From NCBI GenBank assembly GCA_937996235.1, contig CALKVK010000025.1, positions 62,001 through 126,000 of the forward strand: a DNA stretch of 64,000 nucleotides, written 5' to 3'. The notes beneath the pieces were generated by a model. The model had not been told where the DNA came from, made no database searches, and saw only the letters and a list, made by a program, of their open reading frames with translations. Origin of the DNA: an uncultured bacterium. GTDB taxonomy: Bacteria > Planctomycetota > JAJSAM01 > JAJVHW01. The first letter of the stretch is position 1, and each line of letters starts with the position of its first letter. The position numbers and the translations under genes were made by a program. This document shows positions 51,407 through 60,608 of this stretch, piece by piece.

Positions 51407-53641
51407 ATGGAGACGGCGGGGGCCGCGGGCACTGTCGGGACGGCGATCGTCGCCGCGCTCGCCGCCGCGGGACTCCGTCCGGCGCGCCGCATCGCCACGG
51501 GCCTCGCGTGGCTGCCCGGCGGCGACGGACCGCTCGACGCGCTGCTCGTGATCGACCGCGGCGACCACCGTGTGCTCGTCGGCGTGCCGGACGCGACGGC
51601 GGCCCGCCTGCCCGACGGCACGCAGCCCCCGACACCGCTCGCTGTGCTGCGCACGCGCCGCGCGACGGACGCGCCCGACGCGGCGTACGCCGAGGAGGCC
51701 GAGTTCCTGCAGGCGCTCGCGCGCGTCCTCCTCGCGAACGCCGGGCACTGCGAGGACGGGACGCGCGTGCAGGTCGAGGAGTCGGCCTGGCTGCGCGTCG
51801 CGTTCCGGCACGCGGCGCTCGTCGCCGACGCCGTGTTGCCCGCGTCGGACGCAGGTCACGCGTGGTTCGCGGTCGTGCCGCTCCACGCGGACGAGATCGA
51901 GGCGGCGCGCGCGTGGCGCGTCGCGGGCATCGTGGAGCTGCTGCGGGCGCGCGACCCGCTCTGCGCCTGGGACGCGGCGCGGCCTTCGCTCTGCGCGTCG
52001 GTCGAGGGGCGCATCGAGATCGAGGGGCGGCGCGCGGAGGAGGGCAGCGAGTCGTCGATGCTGCGCGTGGAGTGGCTGCGCGTGTTCCGCGACGACGCGG
52101 GCGTCGTCGTCGTCGGCCTGCCGAAGGACGCGGTCGAGACGCTGCGCATCGCGCTGCGCGACCGTGTCGCGCACGGCCGGGAGTGCCTGCTCGTGGCCGA
52201 CGCGGGCGCGCTCCTCCTCCGCCCGGGCGACGCCACGGCGATCGTCGCAGCGATGCTCGGCGACCGCGAGATCCCCGTCCTCGAGATGCACCCGCGGACG
52301 GCGCGCGACCTCGCGACACGTCTGCCGCAGACACCCTCGGATCGCGCGTTCGCGCTCCGCGGCGTGCGGATCGCGATCGGCGAGCCGGCGGCGCAGGCGA
52401 CCGCGGCGACTCCGTCCGGTGCCGCGGGCCGACGCATTGCGACGGAGACGACGTCGCGTGCGGTGCGCAGCGCTCCCGCTGCGAGCGCAGAGCGTGCCAA
52501 GGCGCGGCATGGGGGCAGCCGCTGGCTCGGGTCCGGTCTCGTGGCTGTGCTCCTCCTGGCTCTCAACGCCATCTTCAGGATGTTCTCGGCCGCGGACGAC
52601 ACGTCGCACACGCCGGTGCGGCCCGACCCTCTGGCCGAGTGGCGCATGGAGTCGGAGCGCCTCCTCGCGCAGGGCAGGGAGCGGGTCGAACGGGAGCGCG
52701 CGAAGGCGGCCGGCGCGAAGGTCACGGCGCCGCACACGGTCGCGTGGGAGCACGGCAGGCCGGTGACGGCGCTCGCGATGTCGCCCGACGGCCGTCTCGT
52801 CGCATCGGCGGACGCGGCGGGAGTCCTGCGCGAGCGCGCTGCGGACACCGGCGTGGAACTCGCAGTGCACCGCGGGCCGGACGCAGCTGTGAAGCGCATC
52901 CTCTACTCGCCGGACGCGACGGAGTTCGTCTGCACGGGACCGTACGGCGCGTTCGCACGACTGCGCGCGGGCCGGGACTCCGGCGCGGTGCGCCAGGGCG
53001 AACCGTTCCACGGCATCGAGTTGCCGGTCGGCTGCGCGTGGACGGGCGACGGGACGTTGGTCGTGCGCGGCTCGCTGTCCGGTGAGTGGGCCTTCACACC
53101 GGACGGCGCACGCCCGATCGCCGTGCAGCGCGGCGTGGCGTCGCTCGTCACGACGGCGTGGTGCGCGGACGCCGAGGGCACGCGCTTCGTGCGTGCGCAG
53201 ATCCTGTCCTCCGACGTGCGCCTCGAGAGCTCGGACAAGCGCGTGCAGCCGTGGACGAAGCGGGCGTTCGGCGGCGCGGGCGGCGGGCGGACGGTGGGCA
53301 AAGGCGTCGCGTACCTCGCGTTCGCGTGCGCGGATCGCGTCGTGGTCGCGGCAAGCGAGGACTGCGAGCTCGTCGCCCTGGACGCGGAGGACGGCGCGGT
53401 CGTCTGGCGTGTCGCGTCGGCGGGAACCGGCGCCGCGGTCGATCCGACGGGGACACGCGTCATCCGTGTCGGCAGGGACGTGGTCGTGCTCGCGGCGAAC
53501 GACGGTCACGAGCTCGCACGCGCGCCCGCGCCGTGGACGGACCTCGAGGCGTGGACGTGCACGCCCGACGGGAACGCCCTCGTCGTCGCGACGGACGGCG
53601 GACACATCCGCGTCGTGCCGCTCCCGGAGCACGGTCGATGA
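51407..53641 (+). CDS. Membrane protein with C-terminal beta-propeller (operon with J-like protein and Hsp70)
   Basis: A 744-residue protein of unrecognised family. Residues 1-370 form a cytoplasmic mixed domain (TGLAWLPGGDGPLDALLVID, VLRTRRATDAPDAAYAEEAE, LLVADAGALLLRPGDA) with no catalytic motif I can name. One transmembrane helix lies at about 376-392 (GLVAVLLLALNAIFRMF). After a basic helical stalk come WD40/PQQ-like blades: VTALAMSPDGRLVASADAAG, ILYSPDATEFVCTG, CELVALDAEDGAVVWRVASA and WTCTPDGNALVVATDGGHIR. The final ATGA overlaps the start of the J-like gene, so the two are translationally coupled. ATG 51407 is the first after the previous gene. Confidence 0.78.
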   Translation: METAGAAGTVGTAIVAALAAAGLRPARRIATGLAWLPGGDGPLDALLVIDRGDHRVLVGVPDATAARLPDGTQPPTPLAVLRTRRATDAPDAAYAEEAEFLQALARVLLANAGHCEDGTRVQVEESAWLRVAFRHAALVADAVLPASDAGHAWFAVVPLHADEIEAARAWRVAGIVELLRARDPLCAWDAARPSLCASVEGRIEIEGRRAEEGSESSMLRVEWLRVFRDDAGVVVVGLPKDAVETLRIALRDRVAHGRECLLVADAGALLLRPGDATAIVAAMLGDREIPVLEMHPRTARDLATRLPQTPSDRAFALRGVRIAIGEPAAQATAATPSGAAGRRIATETTSRAVRSAPAASAERAKARHGGSRWLGSGLVAVLLLALNAIFRMFSAADDTSHTPVRPDPLAEWRMESERLLAQGRERVERERAKAAGAKVTAPHTVAWEHGRPVTALAMSPDGRLVASADAAGVLRERAADTGVELAVHRGPDAAVKRILYSPDATEFVCTGPYGAFARLRAGRDSGAVRQGEPFHGIELPVGCAWTGDGTLVVRGSLSGEWAFTPDGARPIAVQRGVASLVTTAWCADAEGTRFVRAQILSSDVRLESSDKRVQPWTKRAFGGAGGGRTVGKGVAYLAFACADRVVVAASEDCELVALDAEDGAVVWRVASAGTGAAVDPTGTRVIRVGRDVVVLAANDGHELARAPAPWTDLEAWTCTPDGNALVVATDGGHIRVVPLPEHGR

Positions 53642-54915
53642 CCGACGGCGACATTCCCGCCGACGATCCCTACGCCGCGCTCGGCGTGCCCCGCAACGCG
53701 GACGTCGCCGCGATCCGCGCCGCGTACTACGCGCTCGTCCGCGTGCACACGCCGGAGGACGACCCCGACGGCTTCGAGCGCGTGGACGCGGCGTACCGCG
53801 CGCTCTCCGACCCCACGCGGCGCGCCGAGGTGGACGCGCGCCTCGCAACGGATCCCGCGGTCAGCGCGCTCGTCGCTCGCGCCGAGGCGGCGCTCGCCGC
53901 GCGCGACGGGCGTGCCGCCGTCGAGTGCGCGTCCGAGCTGGTGCGCGCGCACGCGGCGTCGGACGAGGCGCTCGGCGCCGCGGCGCGCCTGCTCGCCACC
54001 GTGGGGGCGCTCAAGAGCGCCGCGGCCGCGCTCGAACTCCTGCTCGCGCGCAACCCCGGGGACGCCGCGGCCCGCAGCCTCCTCGGGCGCATCGAGGAGG
54101 TGCGCGGCCGCCACGCAGAGGCCGCGTCGCACCTCGCGGCGGCCGTCGACGAGCGCCCCGACGACGTCGCGGCACGTCTCGCACGGATCGACGCGCTGCT
54201 GGCCGCGGGACGCCTCGACGAAGCGGCGACCGCACTCGACGACGACGTGTTGCGGAGCTCTGCGGAGCCGGCGTCGGGAATGCCCGTGGCGATCCGGCGC
54301 GCGCGCCTCGACGCGCTCCGCGGCGACGCCGCGGGACTCCTGCGCAACGCGCGAGCGTTCCTCGGATCGGTGCCGCGCGAGGACGAAGCTGCACGCCGCG
54401 CGTTCGTCGGCGCGGTCGTCGAGGCGGCGAGCGCCGCCGGTGTCTCGCCGGCCGCGCGCTGTTCAGCCGCGCGCCTCGCCGTCACGGAGTATCCCGACGA
54501 CCCGACGGCCGTGCACCTCGCGCAGTCCGCCCGCGAGGAGCTGCTGCGTACGACGGGCCTCGCAGACGCCATCGGCGATCTGCGCCTCGAGGCGTGGCAG
54601 CGCGACGTCTTCCGACTCGCCGCGGAGAACATCGCAGACGGGCTCGAGACGAGCGCGATCGACGCGCGCGTGCAGCGCATCGCCCGGCACATGGGGCGCG
54701 GACGCCACCAGGACAGAGCACGCCGCGCGTGGGGCCGGGCGGCCGCGCGCCACCCCGACGCGGCGCAGCTCGCGGCGCCGTGCTTCGAGCTCGTGCACGC
54801 GCACCTCCGGCCGACGGCGGAGGCACGCCGCGAGACGCGCCTCGTCGTCATCGGCCTGCTCGCCGCGCTGGCTCTCTGGCTCCTCCCGTGCCTCATCGGT
54901 CGCCTCCTGCACTGA
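53638..54915 (+). CDS. Tail-anchored J-like protein with degenerate HPD motif
   Basis: A 425-residue protein. Residues 10-60 follow the J-domain pattern (DPYAALGVPRNADVAAIRAA...FERVDAAYRALSDPTRRAEVD). The helix II-III loop reads HTPEDDPDGF, so the HPD tripeptide that stimulates Hsp70 ATPase is not conserved. A long TPR-like helical region follows (LLGRIEEVRGRHAEAASHLA, ARIDALLAAGRLDEAATALD). A C-terminal transmembrane helix (RLVVIGLLAALALWLLPCLI) leaves only a few residues beyond. The start overlaps the preceding stop by four bases, and an Hsp70 gene follows 46 bases downstream. Probably a co-chaperone or scaffold at the membrane. Confidence 0.85.
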   Translation: MTDGDIPADDPYAALGVPRNADVAAIRAAYYALVRVHTPEDDPDGFERVDAAYRALSDPTRRAEVDARLATDPAVSALVARAEAALAARDGRAAVECASELVRAHAASDEALGAAARLLATVGALKSAAAALELLLARNPGDAAARSLLGRIEEVRGRHAEAASHLAAAVDERPDDVAARLARIDALLAAGRLDEAATALDDDVLRSSAEPASGMPVAIRRARLDALRGDAAGLLRNARAFLGSVPREDEAARRAFVGAVVEAASAAGVSPAARCSAARLAVTEYPDDPTAVHLAQSAREELLRTTGLADAIGDLRLEAWQRDVFRLAAENIADGLETSAIDARVQRIARHMGRGRHQDRARRAWGRAAARHPDAAQLAAPCFELVHAHLRPTAEARRETRLVVIGLLAALALWLLPCLIGRLLH

Positions 54916-54961
54916 GACCGTCCGTGCCCGCGAATCCATGGAGCGGCGCGGCGCTCCCGCT

Positions 54962-56485
54962 ATGACGACCTCCATGCGCGCCGGGATCGACCTCGGGACG
55001 ACGAACTCCGTGATCGCGCACGTCGTGGACGGTCGGCCGGTCGCCGTCGTGGTCGAGGAGCACGCGGGCGCCGTCGCCCCGATGCCGTCGTGCGTCGCCG
55101 TGGCGCCGGACGGGACGCTGCTCGTGGGCACTCCGGCCGCCGCCGCCGCGGACCACGCGCGCGAGTTCAAGCGGCACATCGGCGAGGACGTGCTCTACGC
55201 GCTCGGCACGCGCTCGCTGCGGCCGATCGAGCTCTCGGCGCTGGTGCTGCGCCGACTCCGCGAGGGCTACGAGGAGCGCCACGGCGCGCTCGACGGCGTC
55301 GTGGTGACCGTGCCCGCGATGTTCGACGAGCTGCAGCGTCGCGAGACGATCGAGGCCGCTGCGATGGCGGGCCTCAAGGTGCTGCGGCTCGTCAACGAGC
55401 CGAGCGCCGCGGCGATCGCGTACGCGCTCGACGATCCCGTCTCCCCCGCCAACACGCTGGTCGTGGACTGGGGCGGCGGCACGCTCGACGTCTCGCTCGT
55501 GGAGGGCGACGGCACGGTGCTCGACGTCGTGCGCAACGACGGCGACACGCGGCTCGGCGGGCGCGACCTCGACCAGGCGGTGGCGCGCGCGCTGCTCGCG
55601 ACCTTGGGCGACGCGGCGCACGTCGTCCGCGGGGACCGCGCGCGCCTGGCCGCGCTCGTGCGCGCCGCGGAGCGCGCGAAGATCGCGCTCACGGACGCAC
55701 CGACGTGGTGCGAGTCGTTCCAGGTCGCGCCCGGGGACGTGCGCGACCTGGCGCTCACGCGGGCACGACTCGAGGACATCGCGGCACCGCTCGTCGCGCG
55801 TGTGCTCCACGTCGTGGACCGCATGCTCGCGTCGGTCCCGGGCCGCGGTCTCGCGGCGCGCGACGTGGCCGACGTCGTGCTCGTCGGCGGGGCGTGCCGC
55901 CTGCCGCTGGTGCAGCGCCGCCTCGCCGAGCACTGCGGCGTCGCGCCGCGCACGTCGCTCGATCCGATGGAGGTGGTCGCGCTCGGCGCGGCGTATCAGG
56001 CCGCGCACGCCGAGAGCAGTCGCGCCGCGGGACTCATCACGCTGCACGCGCTGACCATGCACCTCGGCGTGCGGTCGCGCGGCGTGGACCGCGCGGGTGT
56101 CGTGCGCGACGACCTGTTCACGTGCCTCCTCGCGGCGGGGACCAAGATCCCGGCGACCGCGCGGAAGACGTTCGCGACGAGCCACGACGCGCAGACCGAG
56201 GTCGACATCGAGGTGCACGAGATGGCCGCCGTCGCGGAGCGCATCGCCGGGCACCGGCCGTGGGACGTACGGCGCATCGGGGGGCTGCCGGCGCGTCGTG
56301 CCGGTGAGGTCACGATCGAGGTGACGTTCCGCTACCGCGTGGACCAGACGCTCGAGGTGCGCGTGGACATCCCCGCCGCGAACATCAGCGAGCGCTGGAT
56401 CCCCGCACGTCAGCAGGCCCTCGACGAGCGCCGCGACGCGGGCGGCGGGGCGCTGGGCAGCGGCCCGGCACCGCTCGACGACTGA
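54962..56485 (+). CDS. Short Hsp70-family protein
   Basis: A 508-residue DnaK-like ATPase. Nucleotide-binding motifs are intact: GIDLGTTNSV (phosphate 1), VVDWGGGTLDVSLV (phosphate 2), NEPSAAAIAYALD (connect) and VVLVGGACRLPLVQ (adenosine). The C-terminal part (about 120 residues) could form the beta substrate domain but is too short for the full helical lid, as DnaK has about 640 residues. I chose ATG 54962; ATG 54938 would add eight residues, and neither has a ribosome site. Because grpE and dnaK-type regulators are absent, this is likely a specialised Hsp70 paired with the upstream J-like protein. Confidence 0.9.
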   Translation: MTTSMRAGIDLGTTNSVIAHVVDGRPVAVVVEEHAGAVAPMPSCVAVAPDGTLLVGTPAAAAADHAREFKRHIGEDVLYALGTRSLRPIELSALVLRRLREGYEERHGALDGVVVTVPAMFDELQRRETIEAAAMAGLKVLRLVNEPSAAAIAYALDDPVSPANTLVVDWGGGTLDVSLVEGDGTVLDVVRNDGDTRLGGRDLDQAVARALLATLGDAAHVVRGDRARLAALVRAAERAKIALTDAPTWCESFQVAPGDVRDLALTRARLEDIAAPLVARVLHVVDRMLASVPGRGLAARDVADVVLVGGACRLPLVQRRLAEHCGVAPRTSLDPMEVVALGAAYQAAHAESSRAAGLITLHALTMHLGVRSRGVDRAGVVRDDLFTCLLAAGTKIPATARKTFATSHDAQTEVDIEVHEMAAVAERIAGHRPWDVRRIGGLPARRAGEVTIEVTFRYRVDQTLEVRVDIPAANISERWIPARQQALDERRDAGGGALGSGPAPLDD

Positions 56486-56505
56486 CGCGGTCGCGGGACG
56501 GCGGA

Positions 56506-56528
56506 CGCGCCGCGCCATGCGCGGCGTG
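56506..56528. terminator. Bidirectional hairpin between convergent genes
   Basis: Ten-bp stem with one G-T pair around a CAT loop (core CGCCGCGC / GCGCGGCG), located between the Hsp70 stop (56485) and the convergent stop at 56532. Confidence 0.45.
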
Positions 56529-56531
56529 CGC

Positions 56532-59222
56532 TCAGCGCACGAGTCGCACGATCACGTGCCCGGACTGCGTCGCGCCCTCCTGGCGCATCTGCGACGCGAT
56601 GTACTCGATGCAGCGCAGCGTGTGCAGGGCGCCGCGCACGTCGGCCTCGCGGTCCGACGCGCTGTTGCGGCGTGCGGCGTCGAACTCCTGCAGCAGCCGC
56701 TCCCACTCCGCGTCGGGGTCGTCGGCATCGGCCGGGTACTCGGGGAAGTCGGGACCACCGCCGAAGCTCGCGAACATCTCGGCCATCTGCGGCGTGTACA
56801 CGGCGAGCTGGTCGACGAGGGCGCTCCAGTCGAGTCGCGAGAACGCGTGGCCCTCCTGCTCCAGTCCGTCGGCGCGCACCTGCTGCTCGGTCGCCGAGGT
56901 GGCGTACGAGGCCCCGCCCGCGCGCGCCTCCTGGATGCGGTCGAGCAGCTCGTCGTCGGAGACGAGCGTGAGGTAGTCCCCGACGATCGTGAGTGCCGGC
57001 CGCACGGGGATGTCGCTCCGCGGATCGGGCACCATCCGCAGGAGCGGCGCGTCCCCGAGCCTGCTCACGACGAACGACATCGGTGCTCCGTCGCCGGTCT
57101 CGCGCGTCGCCAAGTCGCCGAGCCGCGTGATGAAGCGCTCGGCCACGGTGCGGTCCCGGACCTGCGCCAGCAGCACGATCCCCGGTATCGGCGGTGAGCC
57201 CCCGGTCGCGTCGAGCGACCGCAGGATGCCGAACGTGTACTCCGGCCCGAACGCGGGGAGCAGCTCTTTGCGGAGCGAGATGCCGAGCGCCTCCCGTACA
57301 CCGTCCTCGGCCTCGTCGAGGTTCAAGCCGAGCTCCGGAGAGAGAGTCGCGAGCTGCGCCGTCAGCGTGCGCTGGAGGTCCATGCGCATGGTGCCCGCGT
57401 AGATCGCCCCGTCGGGAAGCGACGCGAACGCGGCGGGCGGCCCGGCCGGCACACTGCCCTGCGCGTCGCGCAGGTCCTGCGACGCGCCGTCGAGCGCGAG
57501 GCGCCAGTGGACGTCCACGCGCGAGAGCACGTCGTCGACGTACAAGCCGGCGGCGAAGCGCGTGGCGCCGAGGAGCGCGAAGGGATCGGGGCCGCCCGCG
57601 TCGCGGAGACCGGCGGCGAACGCCTCGCGCAGCGCGGCGAAATCCAGCGTCATCGTGAACCGCGCGTCCGGCGGGAGCGACTCGAGGAGCCCCCCGAGAG
57701 GGGTCGTGCTCGGTCCCGTCGCATCGGCGGCGCGCACCCCCGCCGCGAGCGCATCTGCCGACGTCGCGACCAGGAGCGCGTCTCCGACCGTGGCGGCCAC
57801 GAACTCCTTGGGCTCGTCGAAGGTGTGGAGGAAGACGTCGAGATCGCCGCAGCGCACCGTGCGCGCGTGCGCCCGCCCTTCGCGACGCGCGGCGGCGAGC
57901 AAGGCCTGGGCGAGCACGCGCCCGTCGGTGCCGAGGCGCAGACCCCAGACCGCGGAAGGGATCATCTCGCCGCTGACCGGCCCGCCCGCCGAGCAGACGA
58001 CGTCCGCGTCCACCAGCGAGTCGATCATGCTCAGCGCGACGTGCTCGCCCATGCGACGGAGGAACGCATCGTCGAGTGGGTTGCCGATGATCTCCGCCAT
58101 CTGCGACGTGGCGTCGTCGTGCATCTCGCGTCGCGCCTTCTCCCAGACCTCGCCCATCTTCGTCCCGAGCCACGAGGACTCGAGGTGCGTCTTGAGCGCG
58201 GACCTCTGCCACGCATCGGCCACACGTGCGAGGCCGTTCGCATGGATCTGCATCCACGCACCGGGAACCTCGAGGTGCGCGAACGCGAGCGACGTGGTGT
58301 CCACGAACAGCTCCGCGTCCGGGCGCGACCATGCCCACGACACGCGATACAGATCACCGTCGGGCAGGAGCACCGAGCGCGCGACCGACGCACCGCGCAG
58401 GCAGTCGGCGACCGCGACGAGCGCTGCGCCGCCCGGGTTGTCCGCGCCGTCGATTGCGGCCCGCCGCGCGCGCACGGCGTCGAGATTGAGCCAGTCCACG
58501 AACGCGCTGTCGGGCGCGAGGCGGTCGATCTCGCCGTGGAACGCGGGGAGCTTCTCGAGGGACCCCGCGCCGTTCGCGACGCGGCGGTCCACGGCGGACT
58601 CGACCGCGAGTGCGGAGTCGCTGACGACGAGCAGATCCTCGAGCAACGTGAAGTGTCGCGTCGACGTCGCGCCCGCGACCGACGTGATCGTGTAGTCACC
58701 GCGCCGCGCTTCGGAGACCTTCGCGCCCGCAAGCTCCGCCCGACGTGCCAGCTCTGCGTGCAGCGCACGCCAGTCGCCGCCGCCCGTGAGCAGGTCCTTC
58801 ACGATCGCCTCGACGTCGATCTCGGCGACGACGATCGGGTGCCAGGCACCGTTCGGGTCGGGCCAGACGGCGAGAGCGGCAGAGCGACCGACGAACTTCA
58901 GGATGTTCTCGGTGCTCAGCTCGTAGCCGAACTTCGACTCGAACTCGGCGCTGCCGGCCGCGACGGAGACACCATCCTCCTCGTACGCGCGCACCGCCGT
59001 CAGGAAGGTGGACGACTCGAGGTCCCGCCACGCCTCCGTCGTACGCGCGCGCTGCCACTGGTCGCGCAGGTGGCGCGCCTCGACGTAGTAGACGGTGTCC
59101 GCGGGAAGGACCGCCGCGACGGGCAGTCCCGAATGCAGCGCACGCGGCGCGAACTGCAGCGCCACGGCGGCAGCGGCTCCGACCAGCACGGCGACGACGA
59201 GGCCGATGACGATCTTCTTCAT
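56532..59222 (-). CDS. DUF3352-like membrane-anchored protein
   Basis: An 896-residue protein with an N-terminal anchor (MKKIVIGLVVAVLVGAAAAV). A long extracytoplasmic region begins LPADTVYYVEARHLRDQWQR and TEAWRDLESSTFL, the typical opening of DUF3352 proteins. Similar alpha/beta segments recur through the chain (IPGIVLLAQVRDRTVAERFI, GDYLTLVSDDELLDRIQEA, VVSDSALAVESAVDRRV), indicating tandem repeats of one fold. Function of the family is unknown. No ribosome site stands out at ATG 59222. The gene converges with Hsp70 and belongs to no obvious operon. Confidence 0.78.
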   Translation of the reverse strand: MKKIVIGLVVAVLVGAAAAVALQFAPRALHSGLPVAAVLPADTVYYVEARHLRDQWQRARTTEAWRDLESSTFLTAVRAYEEDGVSVAAGSAEFESKFGYELSTENILKFVGRSAALAVWPDPNGAWHPIVVAEIDVEAIVKDLLTGGGDWRALHAELARRAELAGAKVSEARRGDYTITSVAGATSTRHFTLLEDLLVVSDSALAVESAVDRRVANGAGSLEKLPAFHGEIDRLAPDSAFVDWLNLDAVRARRAAIDGADNPGGAALVAVADCLRGASVARSVLLPDGDLYRVSWAWSRPDAELFVDTTSLAFAHLEVPGAWMQIHANGLARVADAWQRSALKTHLESSWLGTKMGEVWEKARREMHDDATSQMAEIIGNPLDDAFLRRMGEHVALSMIDSLVDADVVCSAGGPVSGEMIPSAVWGLRLGTDGRVLAQALLAAARREGRAHARTVRCGDLDVFLHTFDEPKEFVAATVGDALLVATSADALAAGVRAADATGPSTTPLGGLLESLPPDARFTMTLDFAALREAFAAGLRDAGGPDPFALLGATRFAAGLYVDDVLSRVDVHWRLALDGASQDLRDAQGSVPAGPPAAFASLPDGAIYAGTMRMDLQRTLTAQLATLSPELGLNLDEAEDGVREALGISLRKELLPAFGPEYTFGILRSLDATGGSPPIPGIVLLAQVRDRTVAERFITRLGDLATRETGDGAPMSFVVSRLGDAPLLRMVPDPRSDIPVRPALTIVGDYLTLVSDDELLDRIQEARAGGASYATSATEQQVRADGLEQEGHAFSRLDWSALVDQLAVYTPQMAEMFASFGGGPDFPEYPADADDPDAEWERLLQEFDAARRNSASDREADVRGALHTLRCIEYIASQMRQEGATQSGHVIVRLVR

Positions 59223-59345
59223 GCGCGGACTCTACCGGATCGCCCTGCGCAGCGTTCCGACGCGTTTCCACACATGGCGCGCCGCACGAACGAGAGAGCG
59301 GACCGACGTCCTGCGCCGATCCGCTCCGCGCCGTCGCCGATGCGT

Positions 59346-59762
59346 CTATTCGGACGTCTTCGGGGGCAGCCCGCGTCCCTTGCGGATCGCGTTGACGCGC
59401 GCGAGGCGCTGTTCCGGCGTCAGTCCCGCCCAGGGGTTGCGGCGCGCCTTCTTCGACGCCTTCTTCGCGGGCTTCGCAGGCTTCGCGGCCGCCTTCTTCG
59501 CGGTCTTCCCGGCCTTCGCAGCACCGCCTCCGGTCTGCCGGCCGCCGCGCGCCTTCTTCGGCGTGGCCGCCGTGCGTGCCCTCGCCGCCTTGCGGCCGCG
59601 CCGACGACCACGGCCGCGCGCCGCCGGGGCAGCGCCCTCGAGCAGCCGGTTGACCTCGCCGAGCGCCGCGCTGCGCCCCTCGGCGTGCGCGGCGGCCACG
59701 AGCCCCGCGAGGCGCGACTGGAGATCGTGCAGCAGATCCGCTGCGGTCCCGTTCTTCTTCAT
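59346..59762 (-). CDS. Histone-H1-like basic protein
   Basis: A 138-residue protein. Residues 1-45 form an amphipathic helix pair (LLHDLQSRLAGLVAAAHAEG). Residues 48-108 are a Lys/Ala/Arg/Pro-rich tail with AKKAA, PAKPAKKA and RGRRRGRK motifs like those of histone H1 and bacterial Hc1/HupB tails. The last 30 residues (NPWAGLTPEQRLARVNAIRKG) form a conserved-looking basic cap. It should coat DNA or RNA non-specifically and may compact the nucleoid. ATG 59762 has GGAGGGTGC upstream. Confidence 0.8.
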   Translation of the reverse strand: MKKNGTAADLLHDLQSRLAGLVAAAHAEGRSAALGEVNRLLEGAAPAARGRGRRRGRKAARARTAATPKKARGGRQTGGGAAKAGKTAKKAAAKPAKPAKKASKKARRNPWAGLTPEQRLARVNAIRKGRGLPPKTSE

Positions 59763-60005
59763 GCACCCTCCTTCGTCCGAATCGACGGCCCCTTCTCGTC
59801 CGCGAGTGTACGCGTGGCCGCGCGTGCGCCGCGGAACTCGCGGGCGACTCGACGAATTGCGGCTCCAATCAGCGCGGCGACTCGGCGATTGACCCGCGAA
59901 TGGAAACGCGCCGCGCCCGTCTGCGGCGGCCGTCGGGAGATCGCGTTCGTGGCGCCACGGCCCGCGCTATCGTGCTGGGCCCCCGCGCACGCACGAGGAA
60001 CCGCC

Positions 60006-60608
60006 ATGTTCGCCCACGACGCACGCATCGCCGCGCTCGGCCGACTCTCACCGGTCGGTGCGCGCATCGCCGCCGGGCCCGTCGCCGGCGCGCTGGTGCT
60101 GCTCGCGTGCGGCGCCGCGGCCGGCGCCGCCACGGTGCTCGTGCAGCTCGAGCCGCGCATGCCGGGCCACGCGATCCTGCGCGGCGTGCTCCCGCTGACG
60201 CTCGGCCTCTCGCTCGTCCCGCGCCGCGGCGGCGCGACGCTCTCCGCCGTGGCGGCCGCGGTCACGGCCGTGGCGCTCGGCGTCCGCGGTGACGCCGCCG
60301 GACTCGGCGCGCTCACGAGTCTCGTGCTGTTCGGCCCCGTGATCGACGTGGGGCTGCAGGCCGTCGACCGGGGCGCCCGCCTGCTCGCGACGTTCGCCGC
60401 CTGCGGCGTCGGCGTGAACGTGGTCGCGTTCCTCGTGAAGGTCGCCGAGAAGCTCGCTCTCCCGGCGCGCGGCCGTCCGATCGCCACGTGGTGGCAGTCG
60501 GCGGCGCTCAGCTACGTCGCGTGCGGACTGGTCGCCGGACTCGTCGCGGCCGCGCTGTTCTTCCGCGTCGAGCGCCGCGCCGAGCACGTCCCGGACGCCG
60601 CGTCGTGA
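60006..60608 (+). CDS. Hypothetical polytopic membrane protein (possible ECF S-component-like)
   Basis: A 200-residue protein with five or six hydrophobic helices (GPVAGALVLLACGAAAGAAT, ILRGVLPLTLGLSLVPRRGG, LSAVAAAVTAVALGVRGDAA, LTSLVLFGPVIDVGLQAVD, SYVACGLVAGLVAAALFFRV). Size and helix count resemble substrate-capture subunits of ECF vitamin transporters, but no ECF ATPase or T subunit is adjacent and no diagnostic motif is seen, so this is only a suggestion. The stop overlaps the GTG start of the TiaS-like gene by four bases, implying a shared function. Confidence 0.72.
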   Translation: MFAHDARIAALGRLSPVGARIAAGPVAGALVLLACGAAAGAATVLVQLEPRMPGHAILRGVLPLTLGLSLVPRRGGATLSAVAAAVTAVALGVRGDAAGLGALTSLVLFGPVIDVGLQAVDRGARLLATFAACGVGVNVVAFLVKVAEKLALPARGRPIATWWQSAALSYVACGLVAGLVAAALFFRVERRAEHVPDAAS

